A stretch of DNA of 64,000 nt from Zygaena filipendulae (GCA_907165275.2 OU015655.1:4476501-4540500), one strand, 5' to 3'. Numbered from the stretch's first letter, positions 1 through 14,035 are shown. Program-made: numbers and translations. The notes: generated by a model from the sequence alone, not told the origin.

Positions 1-362
1 CCTATCTCAAATATATTTATTTTCTACAATATTCCACATACCACACCTAGGCACTTGAAATTTTGAAAACAGTATTTTAATAAATCCGTAACCAAATGAA
101 GAGCGTCAGGAGTCAGGACCAAAAGAAAACTAAAAAAAAATTGGTGATATCCGTATCGAAATAGCGCGATCGCAATAATTACGTCAATTTACTTTATTTA
201 ACCATTTATTTATAACGTAACGCTTCCATGTTGAATCCCAAGTGGAAACTAATAAATGATAATATGAACACAAACTGGATTGTAAATTTTCTATGATGGG
301 GTACAAATTGTTCATATTATCACCTAAGCGTTCTCAAGTAACAGATACTATATTTTATAAAC

Positions 363-560
363 TACTAGCTGTCCCGCGCGGTTTCACCCGCGTGATTTTC
401 GGCATTCCCGCAGGAACTCCCTTTAGGGGGGTGAAAAATAGATAGTAGTCGATTCTCAGGCTTACTGAATATGCATAAAAAATTTCATGAGAATCGGTCA
501 AGCCGTTTCGGAGGAGTATGGGAGCGAACATTGTGACACGAGAATTTTATATATTAGATT
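363..560 (-). mobile_element. interspersed repeat with Helitron-like end
   Basis: On the minus strand the copy ends in GTGAAACCGCGCGGGACAGC then TAGT. In this family a CGCGG-gtgaaa-CCGCG stem sits about ten bases before CTAGT, which fits the hairpin plus CTRR end of Helitrons; that class is my inference. This copy also has the GTGACACGAGAATTTTATAT segment at its other end. Confidence 0.6.
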
Positions 561-2510
561 ATGTAGAGTCAGTGACAAACGTACAATATATACGACTCAT
601 GACACCGATTTGTAATATAATATGATAGTTAATGCAACGTTTACTAAGTACTTATAGTACTATGAGGTTAGTACCTACTTGGTCTTTCCAAATATGTAAT
701 AAAATTGCGAAAGATGTGTTTATTTGTTAGTTTTTCCGACTGTCATGTCGCTACGGAGCAATAGCGACGGAAATTCTTGTTACATTATGTTTATATATTT
801 AAAAAATCTAGTTTGAGAGCTGATAAGTGTTTTAGGCACTACTGTAGCAGGTTTTGTCATGCAACACTAATGAGGGGAAGTTTTTGATTTGTGAATTTGA
901 GACCAAACTTACATACTAAATACCCTCGTTCAATACGTCCCTCGTTTAAACTTACATTCTGTATACTTTATATACCAAATAGTTGTTACCCGCAACTCTA
1001 CTCGCGTGAATCTTGCAAATTACACATTAAATCATATGTTACTACGGAATACTTAGCTTCCCATAATTATGAAAGAATTTGTAGAATCAGTTTAGTATAG
1101 TTCTACAAGCAATCAAACTTTATCATATTAGGAAGGCAATATTACACGTTTACATCGTAAATCAGGTGTTAGATAGTATAAAGAAAATATTTGAATAAAA
1201 CTTATGTATACTTATACTCTGCAGTAAGCATAGTTTTCAAGCTGTTAGGTATTACTTCAATACTGCAGCACATAGCGGAAATTGTGGTTACGTTTCATAC
1301 GAAAACATGGCCAATTTAAGTACCTCCCATAACATCGTATGAAATTGTATATTTTAAATTGATTAGGTATTTATTATTGAACATATACCGTGGAAACATA
1401 TAGGTACCTACCTACCAATACAAGGTCGCATGTGATACTGTTGGCACTTTCACATCATTAAAAGAAAAATTTTAATTTTGATGTTATGATTACAGCTGAC
1501 TGCAGAGAGGGAACAGATTAATATCGAGTTGCAAATTACGTAAGTAATGTGATTGGGACAAAAAGTTCAACGTCCTCTATAATAAGAATAATAAGAAAAC
1601 CACTTTTATAAACCAGTTCTGTTGTTCCTTAAGGTGGCGTATACTGCAAAAACACGATAGAGAGGAAATTTAAACATATTTCCAAACAAAAGCAGAAATA
1701 TAGCATTTTAAGAGTTTAAAAATAATATCTTGTAACATTATATTAATTATATCTTGTTGTTTTGATTGGGTAAGTTTGTTATATTTATATTATGTTTTTA
1801 ATATTAAACCATTACAACTTGAAGCGAGCAATTCTTGCGTATGTACCTATACCATATTATAAAGAGTACTATTTTAAACGGAGGACTAAAAACTAACAAA
1901 TCACAGAGAAAACCTTAATAAAAACGTAGGTTTGCGCGAATGACCCTTCATTGAATTTGTCTCCGCCCCAGTATCGTCCAAAAAGTTGTTTGGTGTTCAA
2001 TGACGCTTTGACGACCCGTCACGTCATCGCGCGCGTCGGCAACTTGCGCGTTCCATTTTCGCGATAATGCCAACAATAAATTTTTATATTTTTTTTAGAT
2101 ATTTAAGATGAGAATCCTAATTAAAATTTAAACTGAGGTACTAACCTCAATGGAGATGGCAGGATTATTTATTTTGAGGAAATTTGTGTTACCGTCTTAA
2201 ATTGTTCTTCGATCAAGAAAAATACAAATTAATGTTGTAAGGTTTTATATGTGTTTACACAAGGGTGGCCTACATTATAAAGAATGACAACAATATTGAC
2301 ATACTTACATCGAATTAAAAGTGAACAGTGCCTACATTTGGTGTATTAATTTAAAGTTGTATTAAAAAAGAAATGTAGGTACCTATATGTAGTTTTAATA
2401 ATAAAGGCGATTATTTTGCTCTGCCTACCCAAAAGGCTGCAATTTTTTTATAATCGCAACACCTAAGCACGATATGAACTACACTTTGACGATCGTATAA
2501 CCAAAAGCCT
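561..2510. other. intergenic DNA
   Basis: AT-rich. About 1,920-2,100 holds a repeat with CGTCGGCAACTTGCGCG, shared with about 10,070-10,200 and 21,505-21,610; nothing else but the 1.5 kb exon candidate. Confidence 0.5.
1496..1539 (+). CDS. isolated candidate exon, 44 nt
   Basis: Acceptor tgattacag and donor GTAAGT bound an open segment reading LTAEREQINIELQI. It ends with two bases of a codon, which would be compatible with the second frame of the 28.3 kb candidate. Short enough to arise by chance. Confidence 0.2.
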
Positions 2511-2687
2511 CATTTATACATTATATTGTAATTATGCGAAAATAACTGTCTTTCTGTCTGTTCCTTTTTCACAGCTTAACTACTCAATCGATCATCATGC
2601 GCATACACGTGGTCAGGGATGGGGGTATATACAGTATATCCCATCCCTGCAACTCAACCTGCACTAAAGCTATAGTCTAACTACATG

Positions 2688-2915
2688 GATACTAGGTTTC
2701 CCCCGTGGTTTCGCCTGCGTTATTTTCGGAGTTCCCGTGGGGATTCCGGAAAAAAAATATCCTACGTCCTTCTCTGTACCCTTAAAAACGTAGGTATATG
2801 CAAAATTTCATGGCCATCAGTCGAGTAGAATCACTTTATCTATTGGTGAAAACGGCATGAAAATCAGTTCAGTAGTTTTGAGTTTATCGCAAACAGACAG
2901 ACGGAGAGGAGACGG
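2688..2915 (-). mobile_element. Helitron-like repeat, degenerate
   Basis: Starts (plus strand) tactaggtttcccccgtgg, with AAAATTTCATGGCCATCAG and ACAGACAGACGGAGAGG further on, the usual family order. Confidence 0.55.
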
Positions 2916-3803
2916 AGATTAGGTAAACTGCTAATGCCAATTAAATCTTTTAAATCTTTTTTTGCAAATATCTACAAATTAACATAATATCTCAATGTAA
3001 GTACAAGTTTAGGTACCAATCTCAAGAATTTAGAAGAGTTAGTAAGTTTACACAAAGTAATAGTAAAATTTGTACAATAAGTGCTTGACGTGCTTTCTAA
3101 TGGATTCTTGGAATAGGGACGCAGTTTTTCTACATTTAGGTAAGTTCTTCCGATGTTCGATAAACTTAAAAATTGGAAAGTCATTTCTTGATCTTTATGT
3201 TATAATAGATACATACTTATATTGTTATGAAAGAGAGCCCACCAAATACTAAAGTAAAAGGTATCCATAAAAATATACTAAGCGAGTAAATTTTCGACGG
3301 TAAAACGGATATATTTATTATTTAGTATTCATGTAGGCTGACCGATATTGCAAATTTTTCGTAATCACGCAGAAATAATGTTTATTTATTTATATATGTT
3401 TCTATAATAAAATATTTTTTAATTCGTTTTCAGAAATATTTCATAAAAATAAAATTTTCGAAATACATAATATTATTACAATAATAGCTTTACGTTCTAA
3501 TTCACAATTGTAACAATATTGAAACTAAATTACAGCCGTTCTTTCTTCTTTCTTTTACCACATCCACACCATTAATTAATTGGACAATACAAATGCCATC
3601 TTTTATTGCAAAGCACGTACGTGTCGCTTCGCAATTAGCAATCGTATATTTTTACACAGAACCACAAAAAAATACAAGTAACAATTTCTATGATTTTATT
3701 GAAGAAATAGAATCTATTATGACGTGTAGATCGTCAACAGAAACTCAAACTATACCTATAGATACGGCAATTACTGTCCCATTTTATCAGCTGGAAATAT
3801 TAA

Positions 3804-3985
3804 TTACTAGCTGTTGCTAGTTACTTTCAGACTTCCTGCGGTAATTCTAGGATAAACCATGTTTCTGTACCCCTGAAAACATGGAATATTTCTTAATTTC
3901 ACAACGATCGTCGATCGGTTAAGTAGTTTAGGTTTGAAAAGGTAAAAACAGGCAGAGTTACTTTCGCATTTATAATACTGTAAAA
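3804..3985 (-). mobile_element. Helitron-like repeat, degenerate
   Basis: Starts tactagctgttgc; contains ATTTCACAACGATCG, GGTTAAGTAG and ends ACTTTCGCATTTATAATACT. The GC hairpin is eroded. Confidence 0.5.
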
Positions 3986-4554
3986 ATTATAAAGTAACAT
4001 CATGATTAAAAATTGATTTGATCCATACTTATCATAATACATATTTTTGAGTGCGTAACTTTAAGCGATACTGTCATCCGATGATTAACTATACTTGATT
4101 GATGACTGTCTGTGTATCACTTGTGACAAGGAGATCAATGGCTGTCAATTACATCCGCAGCTTAATTCATTTTTAGTGTTCTTGCTTAGCCTTGAATAAA
4201 TTAACATCTGTTGTATTTTTTTTTAACAAAAATTTCATATTTAATTTGTTAATGTGATCCAATAGGTAGATATTTTTAATAGATGAAATGAAAATTAATC
4301 ATGGATGTGCAATATCAGCGAAAAAAATTATTGAAGCTCACGCCTATAATTCCATTGAGTGTGTTTATTATATCACATAATAAATGTATGTGATATCCCA
4401 TGTAGTCCCGGTTTCATTTTACTTTTTACCTATATTTTAATCATAAAATTGTTAAGTCACTCCTAGGCCTTACAGTTTCGAAGGGAGAAGCGGTCTAACC
4501 GGCAATATAAAAGATTAAAAAGTTAATGTTTTGGATGAAGATTTTAATATCGCT

Positions 4555-4828
4555 TAATTAATGATAATAATGCACTTCACAACATACAGAATCTATACTT
4601 GATTCCACAGTAAACTACAAGCTTGAGTAGTGGAAACCAAACAAACGTGGTATATACTAAGTATATATTATTATTACATTTATATATTACATAGTTCAGA
4701 TATACTTGTGAACACGCCCAGACTGGAAAGTGGAACCCTGTGTATATCACACAAAGTTCACCCCCACCGGGAATCAACCTCTTGATTAGCGGGGAGACAT
4801 ATGGTAACCTACTGCACCAATCGGGTTC
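4555..4828 (-). mobile_element. tRNA-derived SINE, near full length
   Basis: Read on the minus strand it begins GAACCCGATTGGTGCAGTAG (tRNA A-box like). A degenerate B-box region follows, then GTGTGATATACACAG, a body with CCACGTTTGTTTGGTTTCCA, and an ATT-type tail. Its 3' half matches 19,945-20,118. Confidence 0.75.
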
Positions 4829-6042
4829 ACAAAAATTGCATCACTTATAAAAATAAATTGAAAAGAATAAATATTTTCTTTTGCATTATCCTTTTTTGCT
4901 TGTGCACCTTAGCATTGTGCATCCAATACCTGACTGCAAGAGTCTCAATGCAATAGCATACCTCAGCATAGGAGATACGAGTGCAGTAGGCCGACGCTTT
5001 TGATGTCGTGGCAATGCCGACCACGAGCCTAAGGTTGTATACGTAACAAACAACATCTAATAATAATATTGATAGTAGTGACGCAACGACCCTAGCTAGT
5101 TCAATTCCCACGTGAGGGTCTTCATTGATGTGATGAATATTTTTGTTTTATGGCGAGTTTGGGTGTTTAGTATGAATTACGAGTATCTAGGTAGGTATTA
5201 TATCAGTTGTCTGGTAAATATATTATACTTGGTCACCAGTACAAACCTATCATTGGTACTACCAGTTGAACTACTCAGTAATGGTACTACTGATACAGAG
5301 CGGAATGTCGGGGTACTCTACGAAGTAGGTAGGTACTTATAAATGATGTGGTCGCGACATGTACAGTATACATACATATCCTAAATGGACCTCATACAGC
5401 GAGCGCAGAGAGAGCGGAGCGGTGCGAAAATTGTTCACGTTAATTGCACAATAACCACTGATGTAAAAAAATAGGTACGTTATATCAATGACAACAAAAG
5501 TAATTTATTTCAGCCGGTCAATGAACGCTCCCATAAAATAACGAATAATTATTATTGTAGCATAACTCTACACCATCTAAATTTAGAAACAAAATGAAAG
5601 AAACTTTTAATCAAATTTTGCTTGTTGTAACAAAGATATACCGCGTCGTTTGATTGACGTTCAGTCTATATTTTTATGTATAGAGAGTAATGAGATTTGC
5701 CGATAACGGTAACCCTAGATAGATAGATGTAGGTACTTGTGCCTGATCAGTAAAACAACAGACAGTGAAATTATTACCTAAGCTTTTTTATCTCTGAACA
5801 CTTACACACCTGCCTACTAGTTACTTGTATTATAGAACCAGGATAATTGATTTATGAATCCTTTCCCTTAAGTGAAAGTCTGAAATATAACTGTGTTTCA
5901 CAATGTGCTCTCCAAGTGTTTCGTAATGTTAAATACCGGCAAAGGTATTTTATCGAGTACCGTATAGCGAGGTAGTTCGACTGTCACCGTCGCAGTAACA
6001 ACAGGTACAGTTTCAATGCCGGATTTTGTATGAGAAATAATC

Positions 6043-6905
6043 TGGGGGCATGGTAGTGTCCCTGCCAAGACGAGCCAAGCGAAGCGCAAGGGCACTACCT
6101 ACCTTTTCTTTCAGGGCTTCGTCGTTTAAAACCCAAGGGTTTTGATTATAACTGATAAACAAAATTCTCAGGATATTTTGTCAATAGCTTACTTATTAAA
6201 CATATACTCACTGACTAGTGAGTCAGTGGCGAAATCAAGATTTTTTAGATGATTAATACAATTCTTAGGATATTTCCTAATGTCCTGAGCTGAAACTAAG
6301 CTAAGCTAAGCTGAAATTTTGTAAAGAAGCTATTAGTACACGAACAACCAAGTAATTGTAAAACTTGTAACTTTTATCCCTTAACCCTTTAAATTAGGAG
6401 ATGGGAGTTTGTATGAGACTTCCGCAATTTAGACGCTAGAGGTCTGAAAATTGAGCTTCTTGTGCAAGAAATACACGCCAAAAAAGAAAAAAAATTGTCA
6501 CAAGCAACTTCCAAAAATAAATGAAATCCCGCCAAAAAAATTTCATGTAAAATGTTGCCAAGACGAGACCATGTCACTCGCACTGTCCAAAAGTTATTAT
6601 ATCTTATATAGAGCCAAGCCTCGAACTCTACACGCCCTAACTCTACAAGGCCTAACTTCACAAACTTTACACCTTAGCCAAAATATATGACTTGGCTATA
6701 TCGCTAAATTACTATGGGCGTCAATTACCATGGGTGAAAAATTTATCCACTGTGAATTACTTTTCTGTTATACAATAGTTCTTGTAGTAACGTGTAGAGT
6801 TTGAAGCTTGGCTCTACATGAGATATGATAACTTTTAAAAGAGTCATGTGGTCATGGTCTCGTCTTGGCAACATTTTAAATGAAAATGTTTTTGGTGGGA
6901 TTATA
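6043..6905. mobile_element. foldback element, older degenerate copy
   Basis: Matches the 55.3-56.2 kb unit along its length, starting gggggcatggtagtg. It contains the same AAGACGAG...GCGAAGCGCA head, the TATGAGACTTCCGC segment and the hairpin arms. The right arm has lost about 40 bases and both arms carry many mismatches, so the copy is older. Confidence 0.8.
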
Positions 6906-7450
6906 TTTACTAGTAATATCGAGCCTTTTTGTGGTTTCGTATCCCAAAATACGACTAGGTATGTAGTATAAAAATATATGTATTATTATACCTACGTATT
7001 GTCTCAGATTTTTTATTGATAATAATCAGCTGTTAGCCTACCACGGAGTCAGATTCTAGGATAGTGTACAAAACCTCTTTTATATCTACCTACTAGTTAT
7101 CATAAAGGTTATCTATTTGTTTGTCAGTTATTTACTAATGATGCTTTGTGGATATTAATCTAATCTTGTTTTTAATATTTTTAAACAGATTGCAAATTTT
7201 TTTGAATTAATTGCAATTAATTAGAAAACATATGGAAGATGCACCCACCGGTGTTAATCACGAAAACATCGGAACTCAACATTGACCTAGACGATGGAAA
7301 ATTTGCATGAAACACAAATTAATTACCTTTTAAAATTTAATTATTATCAATGACAGATATTATCGAATATTTTTATGTTAAATTGGATTTGGCCTTTTGA
7401 TGTTATATCAGTGATGAACTTTAATTACACGCTTAACACACGAGAGGATA

Positions 7451-7758
7451 TCTATACTATAATAAAAGAGTAAAATATGCGATTCTGTGCATTGAATATT
7501 TTTACCTAAAATTGAGAGGGGTGATAAAAGAAGAGTAACCAAGCCCAAAAAAAGTTTTTAAAATTCTTTTCGGTCTGTCTGTCTGTTCGCAATAATCTCC
7601 GCAATTACTGAACCGATTGTCAAGCGGTTTTCACAGGTAGATTAAGCTTAGCCTGGAGCTACATATAGGCTTTGTTTCATTGAAATCGGATGTCGGGAAA
7701 AAAAGTTGTTGTATAAAAAAAACCTTTCATGCTGGTGAAACCGCGGGGCACAGCTAGT
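7451..7758 (+). mobile_element. Helitron-like repeat, subfamily with GAGAGGGGTGATAAAAG
   Basis: Full-length copy of about 310 bases ending GTGAAACCGCGGGGCACAGC then TAGT. It pairs with an inverted copy of the same subfamily at 11.5-11.8 kb. Confidence 0.7.
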
Positions 7759-7759
7759 A

Positions 7760-10700
7760 AAAAATAAATATACCTACCAGTCGAGATTGTTACATTATAA
7801 AAAAAACTTCGGTTCTTAGGTCCCATGTTGATTACATTGTCAGCTAGTGCGCTTATTGATAACTATAATCCAACTCGAAATTACTTATATTTCAAAAATT
7901 CTTATGTTGCGCAGAGCGCTTGTATGTCTTTGCTCTGAAGCGCATCAAAATAATTTTGATTAATATTTTTTTGTTTATAAGATGTTTGCCTTTCGTGGAT
8001 TGCAAATAGTCGAAGTCAGGCGGTAAAAGTTATTTCGTTTTGCACGAAACACGTTCATGTTAGCTAGCCCCTCAGGCTCCGCTATAGTGGCAAAATGTTC
8101 AGCACCAACAGCAGTGACCGAGCGAAAGTTTTTAATTTTAATCACACAATGGCCCGAGTATATTCATTATCACTTCATCTAGTGAAATCTTGACTACCTT
8201 AGTACAATGAAGTCATTAGTCGTACCTACTTATATATTTGCGTATTATAGGCACTCGTAGATAGATACCTATATTAACCTCCGACGAAATAACTAATAAA
8301 AATAGGAAACAAACATATTATTATAGAAGTTTATATCGCTTGCGTGCATGAGCAATGTTGTCGAATATCTAGAAATAAATTACTTTCCTTTGTTTCCCTG
8401 TTCGTAATCTATACCTACAAATTTTCGTGCCTTCCAAAATTATGTAAGTTGAACATTAAAACTATTTAAATGATAACATAAATTAATAATGCCCATTGCA
8501 TAATAATAAGTTTTATTAGTCAGTAGCCACTGCGCGCGGCCTCGTGTTCTTAAAACTGCGGTGGAACAAACGAATTCTCAAACTTTTTATATATTTAGGA
8601 AACGCTTTGTTGCCATTATCTTGATTTGTCTTATAACTTTATATTCAATTCTCTATAAGTATTTTATCTTCATTATTCCCCAGGTGTAATCGCGACGTTA
8701 AGTTTCTATTATTGTTTGCACTTAAAATACGTTACCTACTCTTGTCTATCTTTTATTTATGCGGCATCTGTTTATTTGCCTAATACATACAAAAAAATAA
8801 TGACCAACCATTTTTAAATGTGCAACTAGTGTTAATAATGAAGTAAATTTTTGTAAGTTTGTTTTGTAACTTGTATGTACTGAACTGAACTGATTCTAAA
8901 AATATTTCACGGATAGGAAGCTACTGTATTTCTGAGTGACGTAAAATAATTACGATTAAAGGGCATGTTGACTAATTTTTATTTTTTAGTCCGTCTTGTA
9001 GATTATTAAAAAATATTGCAGTAAAAATAGTCAGCAAAACTATTTCATTAAACAGACGCAATTAATTGACAAGGAAGAAAATATAAGTATGTTAGGTTCG
9101 GAAGTAGGCGAAGGGCTAGAGTCCTCCGGCTAGCTCAAATAAAGGATAATTTTCCTAATTTTAAGCTATTTATTGGTAAAAAGACTAATTAATTTTTGAA
9201 GATGTATCTAGGTAGGTAAGGAGTCTGTCAAAAGTCATAACAAACGTAGTGATTACCTTCTCTCTGGTCATAACTATTAATTTTGAAATATACAAAGAAC
9301 AGATTAAAAAAATAAAAAGTATTAGAAATGAGGCGGAATATCATAACGAGTGGCATACGGCCGCCTCGTGACAAGTAGGTACCTATATTGCGTCTTTGGC
9401 TGCACTCTGCAGCCTGCATGCATGTGCTATTCTATTTGATTAGGTAGTTAGTTGTCCGATAGTATGATACAATATATTCGTAAGTCTTGGAGGCAATGGT
9501 GCATTGCAGATGAACTAATTATTATTATTAATTAATGCATCAACCTGATATGCCGACCGCTGCAGTAATGTACAGATTTATATATTGAGTTTTAGACGAG
9601 TTGCTAATGCTATAATTATATCAATTTCGCCTTGTAGATTTAAGAATAAGTATATTCAAAACACAAAATACCGTGATCTACGTACAATATGTAGTGATTA
9701 TTAAATATTAAATCGAATAGGTGCACTTATATTTAAAAAAATTGTAACAAGCTTGTGTATAGGTAAACTTGATCGTATACTGACCATTACGATCGATTTA
9801 CATGCCAGTTGAATGTGGCCACATTATGTATTTAATTGCCAATATATGCCAACTGCCAACTAAATGGATGCCATTAAAAATAGATTATCGACTATCACCT
9901 CTATTGCTATTGCCCTTCGAATGGAGTCGAACTCGAGTACCGTTTTCAATCATCAACAAGAACAAATCAGATTCCTACAATCAGAATAACGACGACTAGT
10001 TGTACCCCGCTGTTCCGTTTAGGCATTTACTCTGAGGTTTAGGGATTTCCGTTCACGTGCAGGGTGCGTATGCGGCGGGGGAGTGGACACAAGCGAAGCG
10101 CTTCGGCAACTTGCGCGCTCAAATTTTGTGAATTCTTTTACGCCAGAAACTAATTTTATGCGTTTTTATATAGGTATATGAGATGAAAATCGAATACTGA
10201 ACACTCCCCTTTATACGTCCCTCGTTTAACCTTACATCCTATATATGCGAGGGTCATTTTGATCTATCATTACGACAAATTTCACGTCTGGAGAACTATC
10301 TCCAGAAAGATCTTCTGTGACAGACGGACGGATAGTAAACACGGCAGAGATCAAAGATTTAATTTATCCTTATAGAGGACGAAAATGTTAAAGTGGTCAG
10401 CCATCACACTAGCTATTTGGTCACTCGTTAAATTTATTTATACATGCATCTTTTAGCTGAAATATTTTATTATAATAATATAGGTATATACAATTCGCTT
10501 CCTTTCTCTGACAAATTATACCTACACTTATTGCATCTGTAGACTCTAGACTGTAACAGTGGACGGAGGTTAGAAAAGTTAAGCAATGCAATCAGTTGAT
10601 TTTTAGTTTTTTTTTTAAAGTGATGCTGTTTTTTTTATACAAATAATTCAAACCGATAAAAATAATTGAGATTTTTTCTTATAGACCTTGGAATCAACAA

Positions 10701-10870
10701 AAGAAATAGCAATTTTACAAGTGACAGGTCCACGTAATAAATTGTAGAAATATTGGTACGTAGACGATTCTCCGTCCACCTACTTGAAACTCTGATTTTT
10801 TACCTATCAATAAACTAATCAACTTGCCAACTTTATTCTATGTACCAAAAAAAATAAAGCAGGCTTTTAC
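7760..10870. other. intergenic DNA
   Basis: No credible gene. About 8,960-9,020 carries TAGTCCGTCTTGTAGATTA, found inverted at about 39,430. Short frames here have no domain or splice support. Confidence 0.5.
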
Positions 10871-10874
10871 TTAC

Positions 10875-11085
10875 ACTGTAGATCCATGTAGATATTATAA
10901 ATGCAATGTGTGTTTGTTTGTTTATTGTTTTCATTTTTTATGTATCTACTCAACCGATCATCATGAAATTATGCACACACGTTGTCAATGGTACAGAAAA
11001 GGATGTAGGATACCTACTTTTAAGTACGGGATTTCCGCGGAAACTCCGAAATGAACGAGGGCGAAACCGCGGGGGACAGTTATTA
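10875..11085 (+). mobile_element. Helitron-like repeat
   Basis: ATTATAAATGCAATG, GTTTGTTTGTTTA, CAACCGATCATCATGAAATT and GGGCGAAACCGCGGG occur in the canonical order of the family. Confidence 0.65.
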
Positions 11086-11475
11086 GTAGGTAAACTTTAA
11101 TTTAACTTACACTCTCAACGCTCCGCTAGGAGATTTTCGATTTATACCTATACAAATAAATATTTAGAAATGCGTTCGCTAATGTTATAATTAAATGTCT
11201 CTAAATGCGACGCGACGGTCAATCCTATTACCTACTCATACAATTTCTTTAAATTTATTTGCAAAAAAAAATTCAACACGGACATAATTCTGTTAATTGA
11301 AATCAAGCGCGATTATTCAAATATAGCCACCTCAAAAACATGGTGTGTAACATTTTTTATATTAATCGTCTATAAGATTTTCACTTTCGTTATAAATATA
11401 TGACCGAATCGGAATTCGAATGAGATTCGAAGAACTCGGCGCCTGTGTGTCGATATATTATAAGTATTTATTGTT

Positions 11476-11790
11476 TACTAGCTGTGCCCCGCGGTTTCAC
11501 CCGCGTGAAAAGTTTTTATGTGTCAACTTTTTTTCCGACATCCGATTTGAATGAAACAAAGCTTATGTTGTTCCAGACTTAGTTTAATCTACTAATGAAA
11601 ACTGCATGACAATCCATTTCAGTAGATGCGGAGATTATCGTAAACAGACAGACAGACAGACAGAAAAGAATTTTAAAAACTTTTTTTGGGCTTGGTTACA
11701 CTTCTTTTATCACCCCTCTCAATTTTAGGTAAAAATATTCAATGTACAGAATCGCGGATTCTACTCAAAATATTATATGTAGGTATTATC
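11476..11790 (-). mobile_element. Helitron-like repeat, same subfamily as 7.5 kb
   Basis: Starts tactagctgtgccccgcgg; shares TCCGACATCCGATTTGAATG, a (CAGA)n run at 11,645-11,663 and TTATCACCCCTCTCAATTTT with the inverted copy at 7.5 kb. Confidence 0.7.
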
Positions 11791-11814
11791 TTATTATGAT
11801 TTTATCGTTACTGT

Positions 11815-12268
11815 GCCTCTAGCAATGTTGACAATGCGTGATCGCTAACGCATAGAAAACTAAGGAACGCAATCGTTAGGTAGCTTCACGTGGTCACGTG
11901 AAATCGTTCAATCAGATATTATCCAGTTTTGAGTGATCACGTGATATAACGATTCCTTCTTCTTCAATTTTGGCAATTTATCGCGTTTATCACATTTAAT
12001 TCTGCTAATGTACCTATGTATTTTTAGCAATTAAAGTAAGTAATTATGGTGTTAGATTGTTTCCCAAGGTAAAACACGCTTCTCTCTTGAAAACTAGCTT
12101 CTTTCTTGGAAAACCAAACGGCTGCTGAACGGTGGTGAAAATATCGAATAAAATATAACGCGACAGGCGTCCACTCGATACGGCCTCCACCGGTCAACCC
12201 CCATAACGATTCCGTACCTTAGGTTTTTATGTTTTAATCATCATGGATTGTCAACTTGGCTAAAGGGG
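11815..12268. mobile_element. degenerate relative of the 19.7 kb hairpin MITE
   Basis: Left end GCCTCTAGCAATGTTGACAA and right end, inverted, GCCCCTTTAGCCAAGTTGAC. It contains the CGCTAACGCATAGAAAACTAA and CACGTGGTCACGTG blocks of the family. Longer than the 19.7 kb copy, so other DNA may be inserted within it. Confidence 0.5.
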
Positions 12269-13446
12269 CTGGTATCGATAGGTCGGTTGCTGCGGAATAT
12301 TCTAGTTGTTACTACACAGTTATGAAGGTGGTATTGCCATTACGAGCATTAATTAATGCCGCGTTATCGGTCACAACTTGGTCACAACGAATATGCCACG
12401 CCGCCGGCACTGCCGACTGCTGACAAATCTGCTCTCGCATGTCCAAAAAGGGGCTCACACTATCCGGGTGTCTTTGCCTATAAAATTACAAGTTGCTTTT
12501 TATTGCCATGTTATGTTTCGGAGGCCTTTAATATGTATTTATAAGCCAATTTATCTATATAAGTTAAAGTTGTAATAGGTAAGCTAAAGAATTTACAATT
12601 TGATTATTAGAAAAGTATCTGTAACATTCAAATAATAGTACATTGCCGTTGCGTTATGGAAAGAAAACACTCGTAATTTATATTATTAAGATAAGATTAA
12701 TATTGTCGTGTATGTGAAAGAGCTTTATAGGTTTGTTTTTCGGCGCAATGACAAAAAAAATTGACATTGCAATCACATTGTAATATTTTCTTTATTTCTT
12801 CATAAATTTTAATTATAATTACACAAAAGGTAGTTAGTTTCTATCATTAACACGACCACAGAAGTTTTGTGGAAAAGGAAGATATGCATCAAACTTACAT
12901 AACACTGTTTATAATGAATCTTTGCTAAGATTCATTAACACTCTAATGTTATGAGCAGGTGTTGCAATCAAAATTCATTACAATTATAAAATTATCCCGC
13001 ACCAATTTGCAACTTCCATTAATAAGCATCCAAGAATAAGTATGTATAACTGCCGGAAGTGAAACCAAGCCCTTGGAGTTAAAAGTTAACGGACACGCCA
13101 ACTGAGTACTCCCTAAGTGAAACCCTTCATTGATTAGACTCTACCTAATATGAAACATACATAATTTAAAAAAGTTTGTCTCTGGCACTTTTTGTGTTTT
13201 TCTCCGAAAAATTTCTTTTTAAATTAAAGATTGAAATAGACTAAAACATCTAACTAGTTGGAATAAACCATAATTTTTAATGCGGCTCTAAAGAGTTCGA
13301 AACACATTATTTCTGACGATGAGTAAGCCGCTGTAGATAGTAGTGATAATATATATTACATCTAATAAAACAGAGTGCCGATCGTCTGTAAAAGTATAAA
13401 ATAACAGCCAATGACATCGTATCAGCCAATTAGCTGATGATCATCA

Positions 13447-13475
13447 CATGATCATGATGAATTATCATGATCATG
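13447..13475. repeat. perfect palindrome
   Basis: Arms CATGATCATGAT and ATCATGATCATG with a 5-base loop, just upstream of the RTE remnant. Confidence 0.85.
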
Positions 13476-13504
13476 TCAAACGTATAAATGTCGTACCCAC
13501 TCCA

Positions 13505-14035
13505 GTAAAGATCGGAGTCTCCCGCTCATAGTTGTCAATGATTATGTGTACTTGGGACAAACAGTCCAACTGGGCGAGTCCAACTTTAAAAAAGAGGTCA
13601 ATCGTCGAATTCAGCTTGGCTGGGCAGCGTTCGGGCAACTGCGAAGCATCTTTTCGTCCGAAATATCGCAGTGTCACAAGATGAAAATCTTCGACCAGTG
13701 TATGTTGCCAGTGATGACTTACGGTACCGAGACGTGGTCGCTCACTATGCGCCTCATAAGAAGGTCACCCAAAGGGCTATGGAGAGGGCTATGCTCGTAG
13801 TTTTGCGGCGAGATCGAATCAGAATTCAGAACAGGCGAATCAAGGTTACCGACATTGCCCAAAGAATAGGAAACAAGTTGCAGTGGGCGGGGCACATCGC
13901 TCGAAGAGCTGATGAGCGATGGAGCAAGAAACTTCTTGAGCGGCTACCACGAACCGGAAGACGCGGCGTGGGTAGACCCGCAACAAGGAGGACCGATGAC
14001 TTGGTGAAGGTTGCGAGACGCCACTGGATGCGTTT
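13505..14035 (+). mobile_element. RTE-clade LINE remnant (end of the reverse transcriptase ORF), frameshifted
   Basis: Translation shows YLGQTVQLG, EVNRRIQLGWAAFG, FDQCMLPVMTYGTETWSL, then in another frame VTQRAMERAML, RVTDIAQRI-like, WAGHIARR and GRPATRRTDDLVKVA. These are signature motifs of the C-terminal part of RTE-type LINE polymerases very common in Lepidoptera. The frame shifts near 13765, so the copy is dead. It is truncated on both sides; downstream lie two Helitron-like scraps. Confidence 0.9.

Noticed and set aside
4845..5111. Minus-strand open frame of 88 codons
   Set aside because: No conserved motif; hydrophobic chance frame beside a SINE.
11645..11663. CRISPR-like or regulatory tandem repeat
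   Set aside because: Simple (CAGA)n run inside a Helitron-like element; no spacers anywhere and the genome is eukaryotic.
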